The notes below the pieces were generated by a model. The model did no database searches and had not been told where the DNA came from. It saw only the letters and a program-made list of their open reading frames with translations. Below are positions 36,901 to 44,481 of a DNA stretch of 64,000 nt, piece after piece. The translations under genes were made by a program, and so were the position numbers. Source of the stretch: Corynebacterium jeikeium (GTDB taxonomy: Bacteria > Actinomycetota > Actinomycetes > Mycobacteriales > Mycobacteriaceae); assembly GCF_000738265.1 (NCBI RefSeq), contig NZ_JFCQ01000015.1, positions 62,001-126,000 on the forward strand, in the 5' to 3' direction. Position 1 is the first letter of the stretch. Each line of letters starts with the position of its first letter.

Positions 36901-38295
36901 TTCGGCCACTTCGACACCTTGGGCGCGCCGCTGCTCTAACATTTCCACGCGCCGTCTCTGGCTATGCAGTGGCAGCTCCCCGATCTTTCGGGACGTGTCT
37001 TCAAGCGCCTGACACGTGAACTCCCGCAGTGCCTCCAACCGAGCCCGCGCATGCTCGGCACTCACGCGGGCCGGATCCGTCTCAAAAGCCATGTCCAGTC
37101 CGCCATCCTCGGCCGGGGTGAGCACCAATCCCAAATCCTCCGGCGGCCCACCCGCCACATTGCGCAACCGCCCCGGAACCCCCGCGAAATCCGCCCGGGT
37201 GGTGAAGGCCTTAGCATTCACTCCCACTCCGTGTAGCACATCAGCCACCCGGGAGTCCCCCGTGATCTGCGGTAGGCTCTCTCCACGCAGTCGCTGGTGG
37301 GCCAGCAGACCATGCAGCGACTCCACCGCATGGTGTAGATACTCCTGCACCGTTTGTTGATTGTCGACGTTGACTCGCAGTGGCAGCACATTGACGGCCA
37401 TTGCAGGCGTGCGGAGCTCTCGCGTATGCGAGCGTGCCATCACGGGCACAGCCAGGAATTGTTCGCTGGTCGAGCGTGGAGCCAACAGACGGTGAACAAA
37501 CGCCCCGTACAGTGCGATCATGAGCTCTACCCACGTAATCTGCTCATCAGTAGCGGCTTTCGTGGCCGTCTCCATGATCTCCGACCCCAGACGCACGGTG
37601 GTGGTGATTGTGGTTTGCCCTGTGCCTTCTGCTTTTGTGGCCGTATTCATCGTGGCGCGCTCAGCAACTTCCGGAAGCTGTGCGAGTACGGACGTCCAAT
37701 ACTGTTTATCCCGGGTATGCTCCGCGGATTCGCGGTACTCCTGATCCAGCGCCACCAGTTCGGACAGCGAAGCTGCCCGGAATGGACGAGCCTGCTTTCC
37801 TGCCACGCGAGCGGTATAAATCTGACTAAGGCGACGCGTGAGCAGGGAAGCCGAGAAGCCATCGACAATAAGGTGATGATAAAGCTGGACAACCCAGGTC
37901 TCGGTGTCGTCGAGAAGAATAATGACATAACGACACAACGGCTGATCCACCATGGTGCGCATCGTCTCGGCGCATTCGGCGCGTAGCGCATCCACCCAGG
38001 CTTCCGCGCTGCGCTGGGGATCCGCGGCGTGCCGCACGTCAATCACGCGGTCGACGCCGGGGCCTTCCTGTACCACGGACTGTTGCGGGGTAAGGCCATC
38101 CGTCGTGACGCGCACGCGCAATGTCTCAGCTTCCTGTTGCAGCTGTGCAATGGAGTGCTGCAGAGTTTCCAGCTCAATGTGCCCTGGCCCCAGGTGCAGT
38201 ACCTCACCAACCACGTAGTAGGGCGATTCGGGGTTGAGCTTTTGGGCGTTCCAGACACCGTATTGAGCGCTCGTTAACGGCAGCGTAGAAGACAA
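30922..38295 (-). CDS. Nonribosomal peptide synthetase, C-A-T-E-C-T-TE
   Basis: About 2457 residues, giving these domains. C1 ~1-430 with HHLIVDG near 140. A1 ~480-1000 with YTSGSTGKPKG near 645. T1 with LGGESI near 1063. E ~1130-1570 with HHLAIDALSW near 1266 and VEGHGRD near 1390. C2 with SHHVLTDGW near 1747. T2 with SGGDSLLAM near 2123. TE with GYSFGG near 2262, Asp in LDAYPS and His in LTHAQL. Module 2 has no A domain, so its carrier must be loaded in trans, most simply by the free A domain at 39.5 kb. C1 should accept dihydroxybenzoate from the aryl carrier. The E domain makes residue 1 D-configured. The A1 pocket read against PheA is D-A-D-D-V-G-A-V-D-K, acidic, suggesting a basic residue. 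The TTG at 38295 is preceded by aagga; the frame is open to 38469 but that part is not NRPS-like. Confidence 0.88.
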   Translation of the reverse strand: MSSTLPLTSAQYGVWNAQKLNPESPYYVVGEVLHLGPGHIELETLQHSIAQLQQEAETLRVRVTTDGLTPQQSVVQEGPGVDRVIDVRHAADPQRSAEAWVDALRAECAETMRTMVDQPLCRYVIILLDDTETWVVQLYHHLIVDGFSASLLTRRLSQIYTARVAGKQARPFRAASLSELVALDQEYRESAEHTRDKQYWTSVLAQLPEVAERATMNTATKAEGTGQTTITTTVRLGSEIMETATKAATDEQITWVELMIALYGAFVHRLLAPRSTSEQFLAVPVMARSHTRELRTPAMAVNVLPLRVNVDNQQTVQEYLHHAVESLHGLLAHQRLRGESLPQITGDSRVADVLHGVGVNAKAFTTRADFAGVPGRLRNVAGGPPEDLGLVLTPAEDGGLDMAFETDPARVSAEHARARLEALREFTCQALEDTSRKIGELPLHSQRRRVEMLEQRRAQGVEVAENSRSQDALSTALSTLRNRTQAHLVVHTADGWDTEPGTEVLDGEVLGAAVLDSKDLHATVHRLAGYFRREVLGSDRWRQAEQATKQDRARPVLALEMERGRELVLAVLAAFAAGVPFVYIDPTSPVQRREQIHANAEPVASVDAAAIRYALALGSTTSEENAVERSAESAACPDPEQLAYLIYTSGSTGKPKGVEVPRRAISSLFAQHCSGLYDRPHAVVAHTASFSFDAAFDQLLWLLAGHDVHLYPEQATGDADKLVEHFATQQINVVDTTPSMMKALLAAQLLEKVPSLQLVVLGGEELPAELWDHLAATGLEVVNAYGPTESTVDALLARVEPGVAHLGRPVAGMRAYLVDNALQLVGDQEVGELVLAGPQLALGYRGLPEATDAAFKEDVRIDPRRAPERIYRTGDRARWIPGRGYQFLGRADEQVEINGQRVELAEVEAVLASVNGVRHCAVAPLNRSGQATVLVAAVVGDWPVDASDLTAIRHQLQAALPAAAIPRRIHPVRALPTTTSGKIDREAIAGYGLQPPTAGAKEDTAAPEATERVEVSSAGNATTSGKNDPLAPLDPAHLLLHRTVCDVLHLPPQQTDPDQDFISLGGESIAALHVASRARQQGLLLQPKDLMGGIALAQIPLAFRPPQNPQAPQASQAARPTDLSSGEDLGKGGNSISNNGDNQWLDWGVLPWSPVARTQIAAAPTVHAMRRHVMYRWLDMPPGCGQTDVLRAVEVLQRRHASLRMLLDWDNVVQLIPRVPLANAEEIVVELAPDGPDPVEQLAARIAPDRGVMWQVGLCGEGALVMVHHLAIDALSWPNLQREWNAVLIDANVKLPALTGLLRAHGMQRAVEHQAVQNVPPGSAELSVLPELPEKLLCPRGQATMMWRKIAMPDAAAMSAELAQRFRTDRQVVVVSLLAQALQAVGLTELQLVVEGHGRDGGTGATRSGDYGSTGSAVDCMELIGWFTTEERWAFSARADGASVHSSANSPRFMAAWVRAGREAESQAQPWDPASCPPNRRVVINVLDAQPEESFGVLESDDRRMTEALTINVFLTSDGADVEYVADLAALRDASPTVLEKLHEQLQRAARDLLVADRLVLRQALPSDYRAFDTQPTNPRLGHSSTNQPTPTLSVAHLRSLEAAHGPLEDIVPATASQQGLLFHGLAGTDRYVIAAAVDLTGVASPELIHQSMRAILRRHAALRAVFDCSDLPLMLIPERLDLPWTIHDCRDFSPAAAHAFVEQLRELRGHRAVDLESGPLVTADLVLLPESNRLETNRPATLVLGSHHVLTDGWSTAVMLQDLQRLLSGEDLDPAPSFAEFARSLCQRSAEQLEREHRAWQQIFTGTDQPHEASRTGEHGGVIAGLRPVASSKKSTTEAPEVPHVLHRDTDGRVATAAASLGTTPSVLVQTAWLLTLAALHGGRRVTTGVTLSGRSAEQPRMASAVGMFITTLPLHVQLEPGHTLRHTVRQVADTMVLISENQTTPLQEIETLVGSAPLFDTAVVYDHHAHFGAPSGPHTVETSESCPRIQGLRTSGRTHYPLTVVCPPGDVLEITLVHRPDVVERILPDAAARWFGTFLNALCDAATGRDLRLVELLPERGEFEEPADGQIEVDGHSEVEEADRCNTGNRELSEDNPVCAQVQAAMESLLGNPIGPEENFFTSGGDSLLAMRLMGVLRKQGMQLKIQDIVDAGTPAAIAERLGQGTGGAMKAKQPPKPQQSQRLQTAEHSQRRPVWCLHPIGGHGLAFAPLASLLADTEFDTRLIELPSPLPQVETLAELAELYTEQILAEQQEGPFTLVGYSFGGVVAENIAAALQRRGYEVRFLGILDAYPSGSSPSSGTHSLPPGTPDGRTAFGDYDVRAIARADGMSHELGTVGVDIESNIRFCMQLLHTAAPTSYEGRVELVVATQNNSDVAHGQWDPAAAWRRRPGAYPVQVSELELTHAQLVKADGWKNVFQQWAPRLLDKSSADRSAPEATGIDPAHAAPPHADPAH

Positions 38296-38423
38296 GTAAA
38301 GTTCCTTGTGAGTCGGCGGGCGGCAGCGGGGAGGCGAGTGCGCGAACAAGAAAAGGCATAAGAAAACACCCCACGCTGCCACACCGGGCGACACACTCGC
38401 GAGGGGTGCTGGAGAAAAAGAGA

Positions 38424-39431
38424 CTAAGAGATCTTTTTCAAGGTAGGCTTGACCTGCTCCAAGACCCATGCACGGGACAGGGCGGTCGGCGTGTTCAGGC
38501 CGGCAACCACAGCCTCGTTACCCGCCAGGGTGGCGCCGGACTGGACCTGTGGCAGGTCTGAGTAGCCCGGGATCTTCTCCACCTCCGCGATGTCACCGGT
38601 GCGGTTATAGATCACCATGAAGTCCGCAGCCAGGGCGGAGACGTTTTCTGGCGACAGAGTCACGCGCCCCTGCTTTACCTCAATAGAACCGTCGGTCAGA
38701 GATTCCGGGAACTTCATACCCAGGTCGTAGATGAAGGAGGCTCCTGGATCCTTCGGGTCGGCCACAGCTCCAAAGGATCCCTGAGCGAACTGGGAGACCA
38801 CACCGGTCTTACCCTCGATATTCGGCAGCTCGGACTTCGCATCGGAGAAGACTTTCTCATCCTGGTCGATGACTTCTTGAGCTTTATCTTCCTTGTTGAA
38901 GATCTTGCCGAGCTCCTTCAGCTGCGACTTCCAGCCGATCCCCTCACCCTCGGTGCCAATACCACCCAGAGTGGGCGCGATCTCGGAGAGCTGTGCGTAG
39001 TTATCCTCGGAGATCGTCCAGTAGTCCCCGACGATGAAATCCGGAGCAGCGGCGGCGATCTCTTCCTTCGGCAGAGTCTTGAAATCGGTCTGCTTGATAA
39101 TCTCCACGCCATCCAACTTGCCGTCGCGCCACGGGGCATTCATGTCCTTAGCAGACACCACCACGGCGGAGGGCTTGATGCCCATAGCCAGCAGGTTGTC
39201 GATGGCTGGACCAATGGCAACGACGCGCTCGGGGTTTACGGGGTATGTGTCTTCCCCCCTGGCGTGCTTGATGTTGACTTCGGAGGCATTATCGCCGGAA
39301 TTCGCTGCGGAGTTTGCGCCTGAGGAAGTATTTTCCGCCTTGTCATCTGCATCGGAGCTGCAGGCTCCCAACACCAGGGTAGTGGAGAGCACGGCGACGC
39401 TGAGCGCACGGACAACGTTTGAGTTCTTCAT
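38424..39431 (-). CDS. Iron-siderophore-binding lipoprotein, system 2
   Basis: Second FecB-type receptor, 335 residues, with signal peptide and lipobox LVLGACSSD. The Asp/Ser/Asn/Ala-rich linker after the Cys is typical of such lipoproteins. FecB features include NPERVVAIGPAIDNLLAMGI and FIVGDYWTISEDNYAQLSEI. It is first in a likely transcript with the NRPS and the SIP fusion and has the strongest box pair upstream. It lacks permeases of its own nearby; the FecCD pair and ATPase at 43.5-46.5 kb lack a binding protein, so these probably form one importer. Confidence 0.9.
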   Translation of the reverse strand: MKNSNVVRALSVAVLSTTLVLGACSSDADDKAENTSSGANSAANSGDNASEVNIKHARGEDTYPVNPERVVAIGPAIDNLLAMGIKPSAVVVSAKDMNAPWRDGKLDGVEIIKQTDFKTLPKEEIAAAAPDFIVGDYWTISEDNYAQLSEIAPTLGGIGTEGEGIGWKSQLKELGKIFNKEDKAQEVIDQDEKVFSDAKSELPNIEGKTGVVSQFAQGSFGAVADPKDPGASFIYDLGMKFPESLTDGSIEVKQGRVTLSPENVSALAADFMVIYNRTGDIAEVEKIPGYSDLPQVQSGATLAGNEAVVAGLNTPTALSRAWVLEQVKPTLKKIS

Positions 39432-39466
39432 TCTGAATGGGTTTCCATTTCACTAAACGAACAAGA

Positions 39467-39485
39467 TTAGGTAAGGCTACCATTA
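39467..39485 (-). promoter_or_regulatory. DtxR/IdeR box before the binding protein-NRPS unit
   Basis: TTAGGTAAGGCTACCATTA matches 15 of 19 consensus positions. It lies 36 bases upstream of the lipoprotein start at 39431. Confidence 0.8.
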
Positions 39486-39486
39486 C

Positions 39487-39505
39487 CGAGGATAGGCTAA
39501 CAAGG
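39487..39505 (-). promoter_or_regulatory. Second, weaker DtxR-like box
   Basis: CGAGGATAGGCTAACAAGG matches 12 of 19 positions and keeps TAGGCTAAC. It is directly next to the box at 39467, a tandem arrangement seen at strongly iron-regulated promoters. Confidence 0.5.
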
Positions 39506-39526
39506 GTAATCTGAGACTTTTTTAAC

Positions 39527-41194
39527 TTAATTTGGATCGGGGAGGGCGCGACGATTCAGCTTCCCATTACTGCTCAGCGGCAATGCCTGGAGAGTCACTA
39601 CACGGCTGGGAACCATGTACTCCGGTACCGATTCGCGCAGCACAGCAGCCACCTCCGTAGGCGGTAGCACCACTGCTTCCTGATCCCACACCACATAGCC
39701 CACCAGCACTGATGAATCCTCGCCAACGACACGACTGGCCGCCTGCCGCACACCAGGAACCCGTCGCAGCGCCGCATCCACCTCTCCCAACTCCACTCGG
39801 TTGCCCCGGATCTTCACCTGGTCACCCACCCGACCTACGAATTCCAGCAACCCCGCCTGGTTCCATCGTGCTAGATCTCCGGTGCAGTACATACGGCCGC
39901 CATCGACCTGTGGGCACCAACTGGGCACAAAAGATTGTGCCGTTAGCTCCGGGCGGCGCCAATAGCCAGTAGCCACCTGCACCCCGGCAATGCAGAGCTC
40001 ACCCACCTGGCCCGGATCGGTAACCTCTTTCCCATCCTCATCGCGCAGATAACAGCTCACATTGTCTTGAGGCAGACCCAACAGCGACGGTTGCCGACCA
40101 TCCCCCGCGCTGTATCCCGCCAGCTCAGCCAGCAATTCCTCGGTATATTCAACCCACAGCACATCCATCGCGGCCTCCGTGGGCCCATAAAGTCCATGCA
40201 CCCGGCAACCAATCTGTCGCAGGCACCGTTCTGCCAGCGCACTGGGCACAGCCTCGCCACCTAGCAGCAGATGCTTGAGCCCAGCCAACCTTTCCAGAGG
40301 CTCACCCATGTCGTCCATGACATCCAACAGCGTGCCGAGCATACTCGGCACCATCGACAGCACACTGACCTGGTAATCCACCAGCAAATCCAAAAAGCCA
40401 TCGATATCCCCCATCCACCACTGTGAATCGGGCATCACCACCGTTCCACCATTAGCCAGGGGGTTCAGGATCTCCGCGATACCCACATCAAACACCGCCG
40501 GCGCCTTCTGCAGCACACGAAGTTCCTCGCCAGGCCCCACGATCCGGGCGCTCCATTCCAAATGGCAGGCTACGCCACGGTGAGTATTCACCACCGCCTT
40601 CGGCCGCCCGGTCGAACCTGAGGTGAACGTGATGTAACAGGGATCCTCCGGGCAAATGTCCGTGTTCACATCCAACAGCGCACCGCTCCCCTGCAGCGGG
40701 CCACCCGATTCATCTATATTTTCGCGGTCACACTCTGCGCCACCAACCCACACTTCAGCGGCGCAAGCTTCGGCGACGACTCGGCGCAGCTCCTGTTCCG
40801 CAGACTGCTCCACACCGAGCAACATCACCAGCTCCGGCTGAAGATCTTCCAGCTGCCAACGCAAACGCTCTGTTGGAGAATCCACCTCCAATGGACAATA
40901 GACTGCGCCCGAGTGAAGAATCCCTGCCACCATTACCGGTAGCCGAGTATCCCGGCGCGCCAGTACCGCGATCCGGTCCCCTCTACCCAGCCCACGGCTG
41001 CTAATATTGCCGGCCACTCGACTGGCACCTCTAGCCAGTCCTGGCCAAGTAATGGCCCCAGCAGGCCCCGTAACCGCTAGCCGCGGGCTACCTACCCCAC
41101 ACTCCTGGACTGCTGCACAGATCATCGCATCCACCGTGGCATAGCGCTGCTCCACTCGGCGGCCATGAGGCCGCGGTGCTGGAAATGCACTCAT
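39527..41194 (-). CDS. Free-standing NRPS adenylation domain
   Basis: An amino-acid-activating enzyme of 555 residues with no carrier or condensation domain. Core motifs are present: TFTSGSTGRPKAV (A3), VFDVGIAEIL (A4), GLYGPTEAAMDV (A5), YCTGDLARW (A7), GRVGDQVKIRGNRVELGEV (A8) and SNGKLNRRAL (A10, catalytic Lys). Asp at the PheA-235 position means an alpha-amino acid, not an aryl acid. My reading of the pocket is D-V-A-S-L-G-L-M-D-K, with no known match I can name. It is coupled to the lysine hydroxylase gene (four-base overlap), so the natural hypothesis is that it activates N6-acyl-N6-hydroxylysine and loads the A-less second NRPS module in trans. Confidence 0.88.
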   Translation of the reverse strand: MSAFPAPRPHGRRVEQRYATVDAMICAAVQECGVGSPRLAVTGPAGAITWPGLARGASRVAGNISSRGLGRGDRIAVLARRDTRLPVMVAGILHSGAVYCPLEVDSPTERLRWQLEDLQPELVMLLGVEQSAEQELRRVVAEACAAEVWVGGAECDRENIDESGGPLQGSGALLDVNTDICPEDPCYITFTSGSTGRPKAVVNTHRGVACHLEWSARIVGPGEELRVLQKAPAVFDVGIAEILNPLANGGTVVMPDSQWWMGDIDGFLDLLVDYQVSVLSMVPSMLGTLLDVMDDMGEPLERLAGLKHLLLGGEAVPSALAERCLRQIGCRVHGLYGPTEAAMDVLWVEYTEELLAELAGYSAGDGRQPSLLGLPQDNVSCYLRDEDGKEVTDPGQVGELCIAGVQVATGYWRRPELTAQSFVPSWCPQVDGGRMYCTGDLARWNQAGLLEFVGRVGDQVKIRGNRVELGEVDAALRRVPGVRQAASRVVGEDSSVLVGYVVWDQEAVVLPPTEVAAVLRESVPEYMVPSRVVTLQALPLSSNGKLNRRALPDPN

Positions 41195-42604
41195 GAACGC
41201 ACCTCCGCCCGAACCCCAGCCTGCACCCCAGCTCGCATGCCAGCCTGCACATCGGCGGCATTGCCGCCCAGGCCGTCCCCTACACCTAGCCCAGCTACTA
41301 CCCGATCGGAAAGCTCGCCCAGGCAGCTCAGGTTCGCAAACCCCGGCCCATGGCGCATACCTGCCAGTGCCGGAACAAACAGGTGCGGAACCAATCCCTC
41401 CACTGCCAGATCTGCCCCAATACTGGCCTCCCAGGCCGGAACGGAGCTCAGCGCTGCATCGGACTGGTTGCCTAGTGCGCGCTCCAGGAGGTGGCGCACC
41501 TGTGGCGTCATCACATCACAGAACCACAAGGGCCTACCACCGCGAGCGTCAATGACGAGATCGCACAGCTCGGTGTAGGAGCCACACACTTCATCATCAA
41601 TATGCACCCGCAGGCGAAAATCAGCGTCCGGCGAGCTCGCCAGCTCCACACGGCGGACAACGCCACGGCGATGTGCCACGCGATCATCGGAATCTAACAC
41701 CTGCTGCACCCGCACAGAAAGCACCCCACGGTCGGTTCTGCGGATGAAGTCTCTACGCGCTGCTTCGCTGAGTGTCACCCATTTGCGCGGATCTGTATAC
41801 AACTCGTTTTCGAATTGACTCTCCCCACGACTAAACATCGTGGCCAGGGGCGATACGGCCAGAGCTTCCTCAATATTGAGGTGAATTAGCTGGTCCAACA
41901 CGGAAGCTGCAGATTCCCCAGTACCGATCACCACAACACGAGGGACCTCGGGGGAGGCTTCCACGCGCCTTGAGATCCCAAAATTCTGCCACAGAGAGCA
42001 CACCCGGAACATCCGAAATTTTGCCGTCGCTACGGCCAGGGCCGGTAACGAGCACACTATCGGCCTCCAGAGTGAACTCGGCGCCACGTGTGTCCTCGGC
42101 AGTGAGGCGCCACCGGTAGGGCTGGGAGGCAGTGCCGGTGGCCGTGCCCGTAGGGCTAGTGGCACTACTTTCAGTGGTCACGTCGAGTAGCCGCACCGTT
42201 GCTGGAACCACCCGCATTCCCATCTTTTGCGCCGCCCACTCCAGGTAGCTAGCCCACAGGTAGTGCGGTGGGTTGGGGTGGCCACGGTCGATCCAAGAGG
42301 CATAACGATCCGACTCCGTAAGGAAGCGCACCCAGCTAAGCCCCAGCATGCTCCGGTCCACGGCCTCGTTGAGCTCGCCCGCGATGCGCGTGCGGTAGGG
42401 AAATCCCAGATCTTTATCGGGCGAGGTTCCCAGCAACTGCCGCCCGTCCGTCCACCCACCGCAAGGCTTCCAATTACCGCCAATGCCGTGCGGATCCAGC
42501 ACGGTTACTTCCGGGGTTGGAACGCCCAGACTGCGCAGAGCGTGGAGTTTCGCATGAACGGCTAGCGCTTTTGGCCCCGCTCCGATGATCGCCAATGATT
42601 TCAA
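41191..42604 (-). pseudogene. MbtG/IucD-like L-lysine N6-hydroxylase, frameshifted as sequenced
   Basis: NADPH/FAD-dependent lysine N6-monooxygenase that makes the hydroxamate precursor. The N-terminal frame (from a TTG at 42604) has the FAD site AIIGAGPKALAVHAKL and GGNWKPCGGWTDG and LLGTSPDKDLGFPYR. The C-terminal frame has the NADPH site VVVIGTGESAAS and GPGFANLSCLGELSDRV. Each half is in a different frame. Removing one base from the G5 run at 41950-41954 joins them into 470 residues. The spacing across the joint (FWD, eleven residues, RVVVIG) equals what I recall for M. tuberculosis MbtG. As given, translation in the first frame runs on to a premature stop near 41870. It could be a true lesion, a slippery switch or a sequence error. 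It overlaps the A-domain gene by four bases. Confidence 0.85.
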
Positions 42605-42620
42605 CTTACCATTCCCTTAC

Positions 42621-42639
42621 CAAGTGAAGGCTTACCTTA
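42621..42639. promoter_or_regulatory. DtxR-like box between hydroxylase and acyltransferase genes
   Basis: CAAGTGAAGGCTTACCTTA matches 12 of 19 consensus positions. It sits in the 60-base divergent gap and could control both directions. Confidence 0.55.
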
Positions 42640-42650
42640 CACATAGACGG

Positions 42651-42656
42651 TAGTAT
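42651..42656 (+). promoter_or_regulatory. Probable -10 for the acyltransferase operon, leaderless
   Basis: TAGTAT ends eight bases before the ATG at 42665, which has no Shine-Dalgarno sequence. The DtxR-like box lies just upstream, over the -35/spacer area. Confidence 0.4.
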
Positions 42657-42664
42657 GCTTACCC

Positions 42665-43459
42665 ATGATTGACAATGACCCCCAGCAACAGCCTGAGTCA
42701 CTGCTCACAGGAAGCCCCCAACCCCGCCCGGAGGAAATACTGGCCCGGTTGCGCCACGACATCCCGACAGCGGATTTCCTCCCTTCCCCGCCACCGTTAC
42801 CGCAGATGAAACCCCCCTTTTCCCTACGCCCTGCGGACCCAGATCCCGAATCTTCCGATGCCGATCTGGTGGCCGAGTGGATGTCCCGCCCTCACTTGCG
42901 CGAGACGTGGGAACAACCCTGGCCAGCCGAACGCTGGCGCCAGGACTGGGTCGCAAAAACTCACACCACCTACGCTCGCGCCGCAATACTGTCCTATTCG
43001 ATACCCCGCTCCCCCCACATCCGGGCTGCAAAGGAAGCCACGAGGGGCGATGCCTCCGCAGCTCCTACACCGTCTGACGAGAATGACGCCACAACCCCGG
43101 TGGGGTACGTGGAAATCTATCGCCCGCACCGGGACGAGATTGGCAGCAGCTATCTCTCTCAACCACACGACCTGGGAGCCCATATCGCAATCGGCAAGCC
43201 AGAACTGACTGGCCATGGGATCTTCTCTTCTTTTCTGAGCGAGCTGGCCGCAGCACTGCTAGAGCAAGACCCGCAGTGCCAGCTGGTGCTTGGCGAGCCG
43301 GACTATCGCAACACCCGCACGCACCGGGCGCTGGCCAAGGCCGGTTTCCAAGATTTCGGCGAGCGACAGCAGCGGGCAGACCGGCGCGTACGGTTGTTCG
43401 GCTTAACACGGCCTAGCGCAGGGCGTGAGCCGCAACAGCGATTGGAGGCCACGCCATGA
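42665..43459 (+). CDS. IucB/MbtK-like siderophore N-acyltransferase (GNAT)
   Basis: Expected to acylate the N6-hydroxyl-amine of lysine to form the hydroxamate. Family features are VGYVEIYRPHRDEIGSSY, the Asp/His pair in HDLGAHIAIG, the acyl-CoA loop LTGHGIFSSFLSEL and the C-terminal VLGEPDYRNTRTHRALAKAG. The first ~90 residues are Pro-rich and poorly conserved. The length is 264 residues. It begins a plus-strand operon with two permeases and an ATPase (four-base overlap with the first permease). The acyl donor cannot be read from the sequence: acetyl as in IucB or a longer chain as in MbtK. Confidence 0.85.
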   Translation: MIDNDPQQQPESLLTGSPQPRPEEILARLRHDIPTADFLPSPPPLPQMKPPFSLRPADPDPESSDADLVAEWMSRPHLRETWEQPWPAERWRQDWVAKTHTTYARAAILSYSIPRSPHIRAAKEATRGDASAAPTPSDENDATTPVGYVEIYRPHRDEIGSSYLSQPHDLGAHIAIGKPELTGHGIFSSFLSELAAALLEQDPQCQLVLGEPDYRNTRTHRALAKAGFQDFGERQQRADRRVRLFGLTRPSAGREPQQRLEATP

Positions 43460-44481
43460 GTGTGCGCACCAGCCGCCTACTGGGTCTGGGGGTACTACTC
43501 CTACTGGTCGTCAGTGGCACGATCTGCAGTTTCCTGTACGGCGCCCGTTCCATCCCCGCAGAGGACGTGTGGGCTGCACTTCGGGATCTCCCTGCTACCA
43601 GTAGCTCCCCGGAGGAGGTTCCAGTCAACCAACGCGTGGTCGCCGAGCTGCGCCTGCCACGCACCATATTGGCCATTATCGTGGGCGCGGCACTAGGCGT
43701 AGCCGGCGCCCTAATCCAGGGACATACCCGCAATCCCCTGGCGGATCCGGGGATCCTGGGAATCAGTTCCGGCGCGGCGCTGAGCGTGGTGGCTAGCTAC
43801 GCCCTGTTGGGCATCAGCGCGCCTTGGGCGACTGCGGTGGTTGCCTTCCTTGGTGCAATCGCAGCCACGGCGCTGGTCTTCGGCCTAGCTTCCGCGGGCA
43901 GAGCCACGGTAAATCCCCTGACCCTCGTGCTGGGCGGAGCCGCGCTGTCGGCAGTGCTAAGTGCCATCACGAGCGCCTTCGTTCTCACAAGTGAAAACAA
44001 CCTGGATAGGATGCGCTTCTGGACCGTCGGTTCCCTAGCGGGCCGGGATATGAACATCGCGCTCAGCGTCTTGCCGTTTGTGGTTCTGGGGTTGATCCTG
44101 GCCTTTGCCACGGGCCCGCAGCTGAACATCCTAAATCTGGGCGACGACGTGGCTGCTGGCTTAGGTATCAACACTGCGGCCGCGCGACTAGGTGGCATGG
44201 GCATCATCGCACTGCTGGCAGGTGCAGCCACTGCCGCTGCAGGACCGCTGGGCTTCATCGGCCTGGTGGTACCCCATATCGTCCGAGCCCTCACCGGCCC
44301 GGATTACAAGTGGATTCTGCCGTACTCCGCGCTAGCCGGTGCAGCACTACTTCTTTACGCGGACGTGGTGGGGCGCCTCATCGCCCGGCCCGGCGAGCTC
44401 CAGGTGGGCATTGTGCTGGCGTTCGTGGGTGCACCGTTCTTCATCGTCTTGATTTACCGAAAGAAGGTGGCGACGCTCTGA
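43456..44481 (+). CDS. Iron-siderophore ABC permease (FecCD family), system 2, first subunit
   Basis: FecCD permease, 341 residues, with about nine to ten helices. Motifs are GVAGALIQGHTRNPLADPGI, the LGISSGAALS loop and GPLGFIGLVVPHIVRALTGP. It overlaps the acyltransferase by four bases and the next permease by one, so it is cotranscribed with hydroxamate biosynthesis. Confidence 0.93.
   Translation: MSVRTSRLLGLGVLLLLVVSGTICSFLYGARSIPAEDVWAALRDLPATSSSPEEVPVNQRVVAELRLPRTILAIIVGAALGVAGALIQGHTRNPLADPGILGISSGAALSVVASYALLGISAPWATAVVAFLGAIAATALVFGLASAGRATVNPLTLVLGGAALSAVLSAITSAFVLTSENNLDRMRFWTVGSLAGRDMNIALSVLPFVVLGLILAFATGPQLNILNLGDDVAAGLGINTAAARLGGMGIIALLAGAATAAAGPLGFIGLVVPHIVRALTGPDYKWILPYSALAGAALLLYADVVGRLIARPGELQVGIVLAFVGAPFFIVLIYRKKVATL

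Noticed and set aside
38296..38469. 58-residue N-terminal extension of the NRPS frame
   Set aside because: It overlaps the binding-protein gene and does not resemble a C-domain start; TTG 38295 has aagga in front.
39527..41194. Second DHB-AMP ligase
   Set aside because: Asp, not Asn, at the aryl-acid-determining A4 position; it reads as an amino-acid-activating domain.
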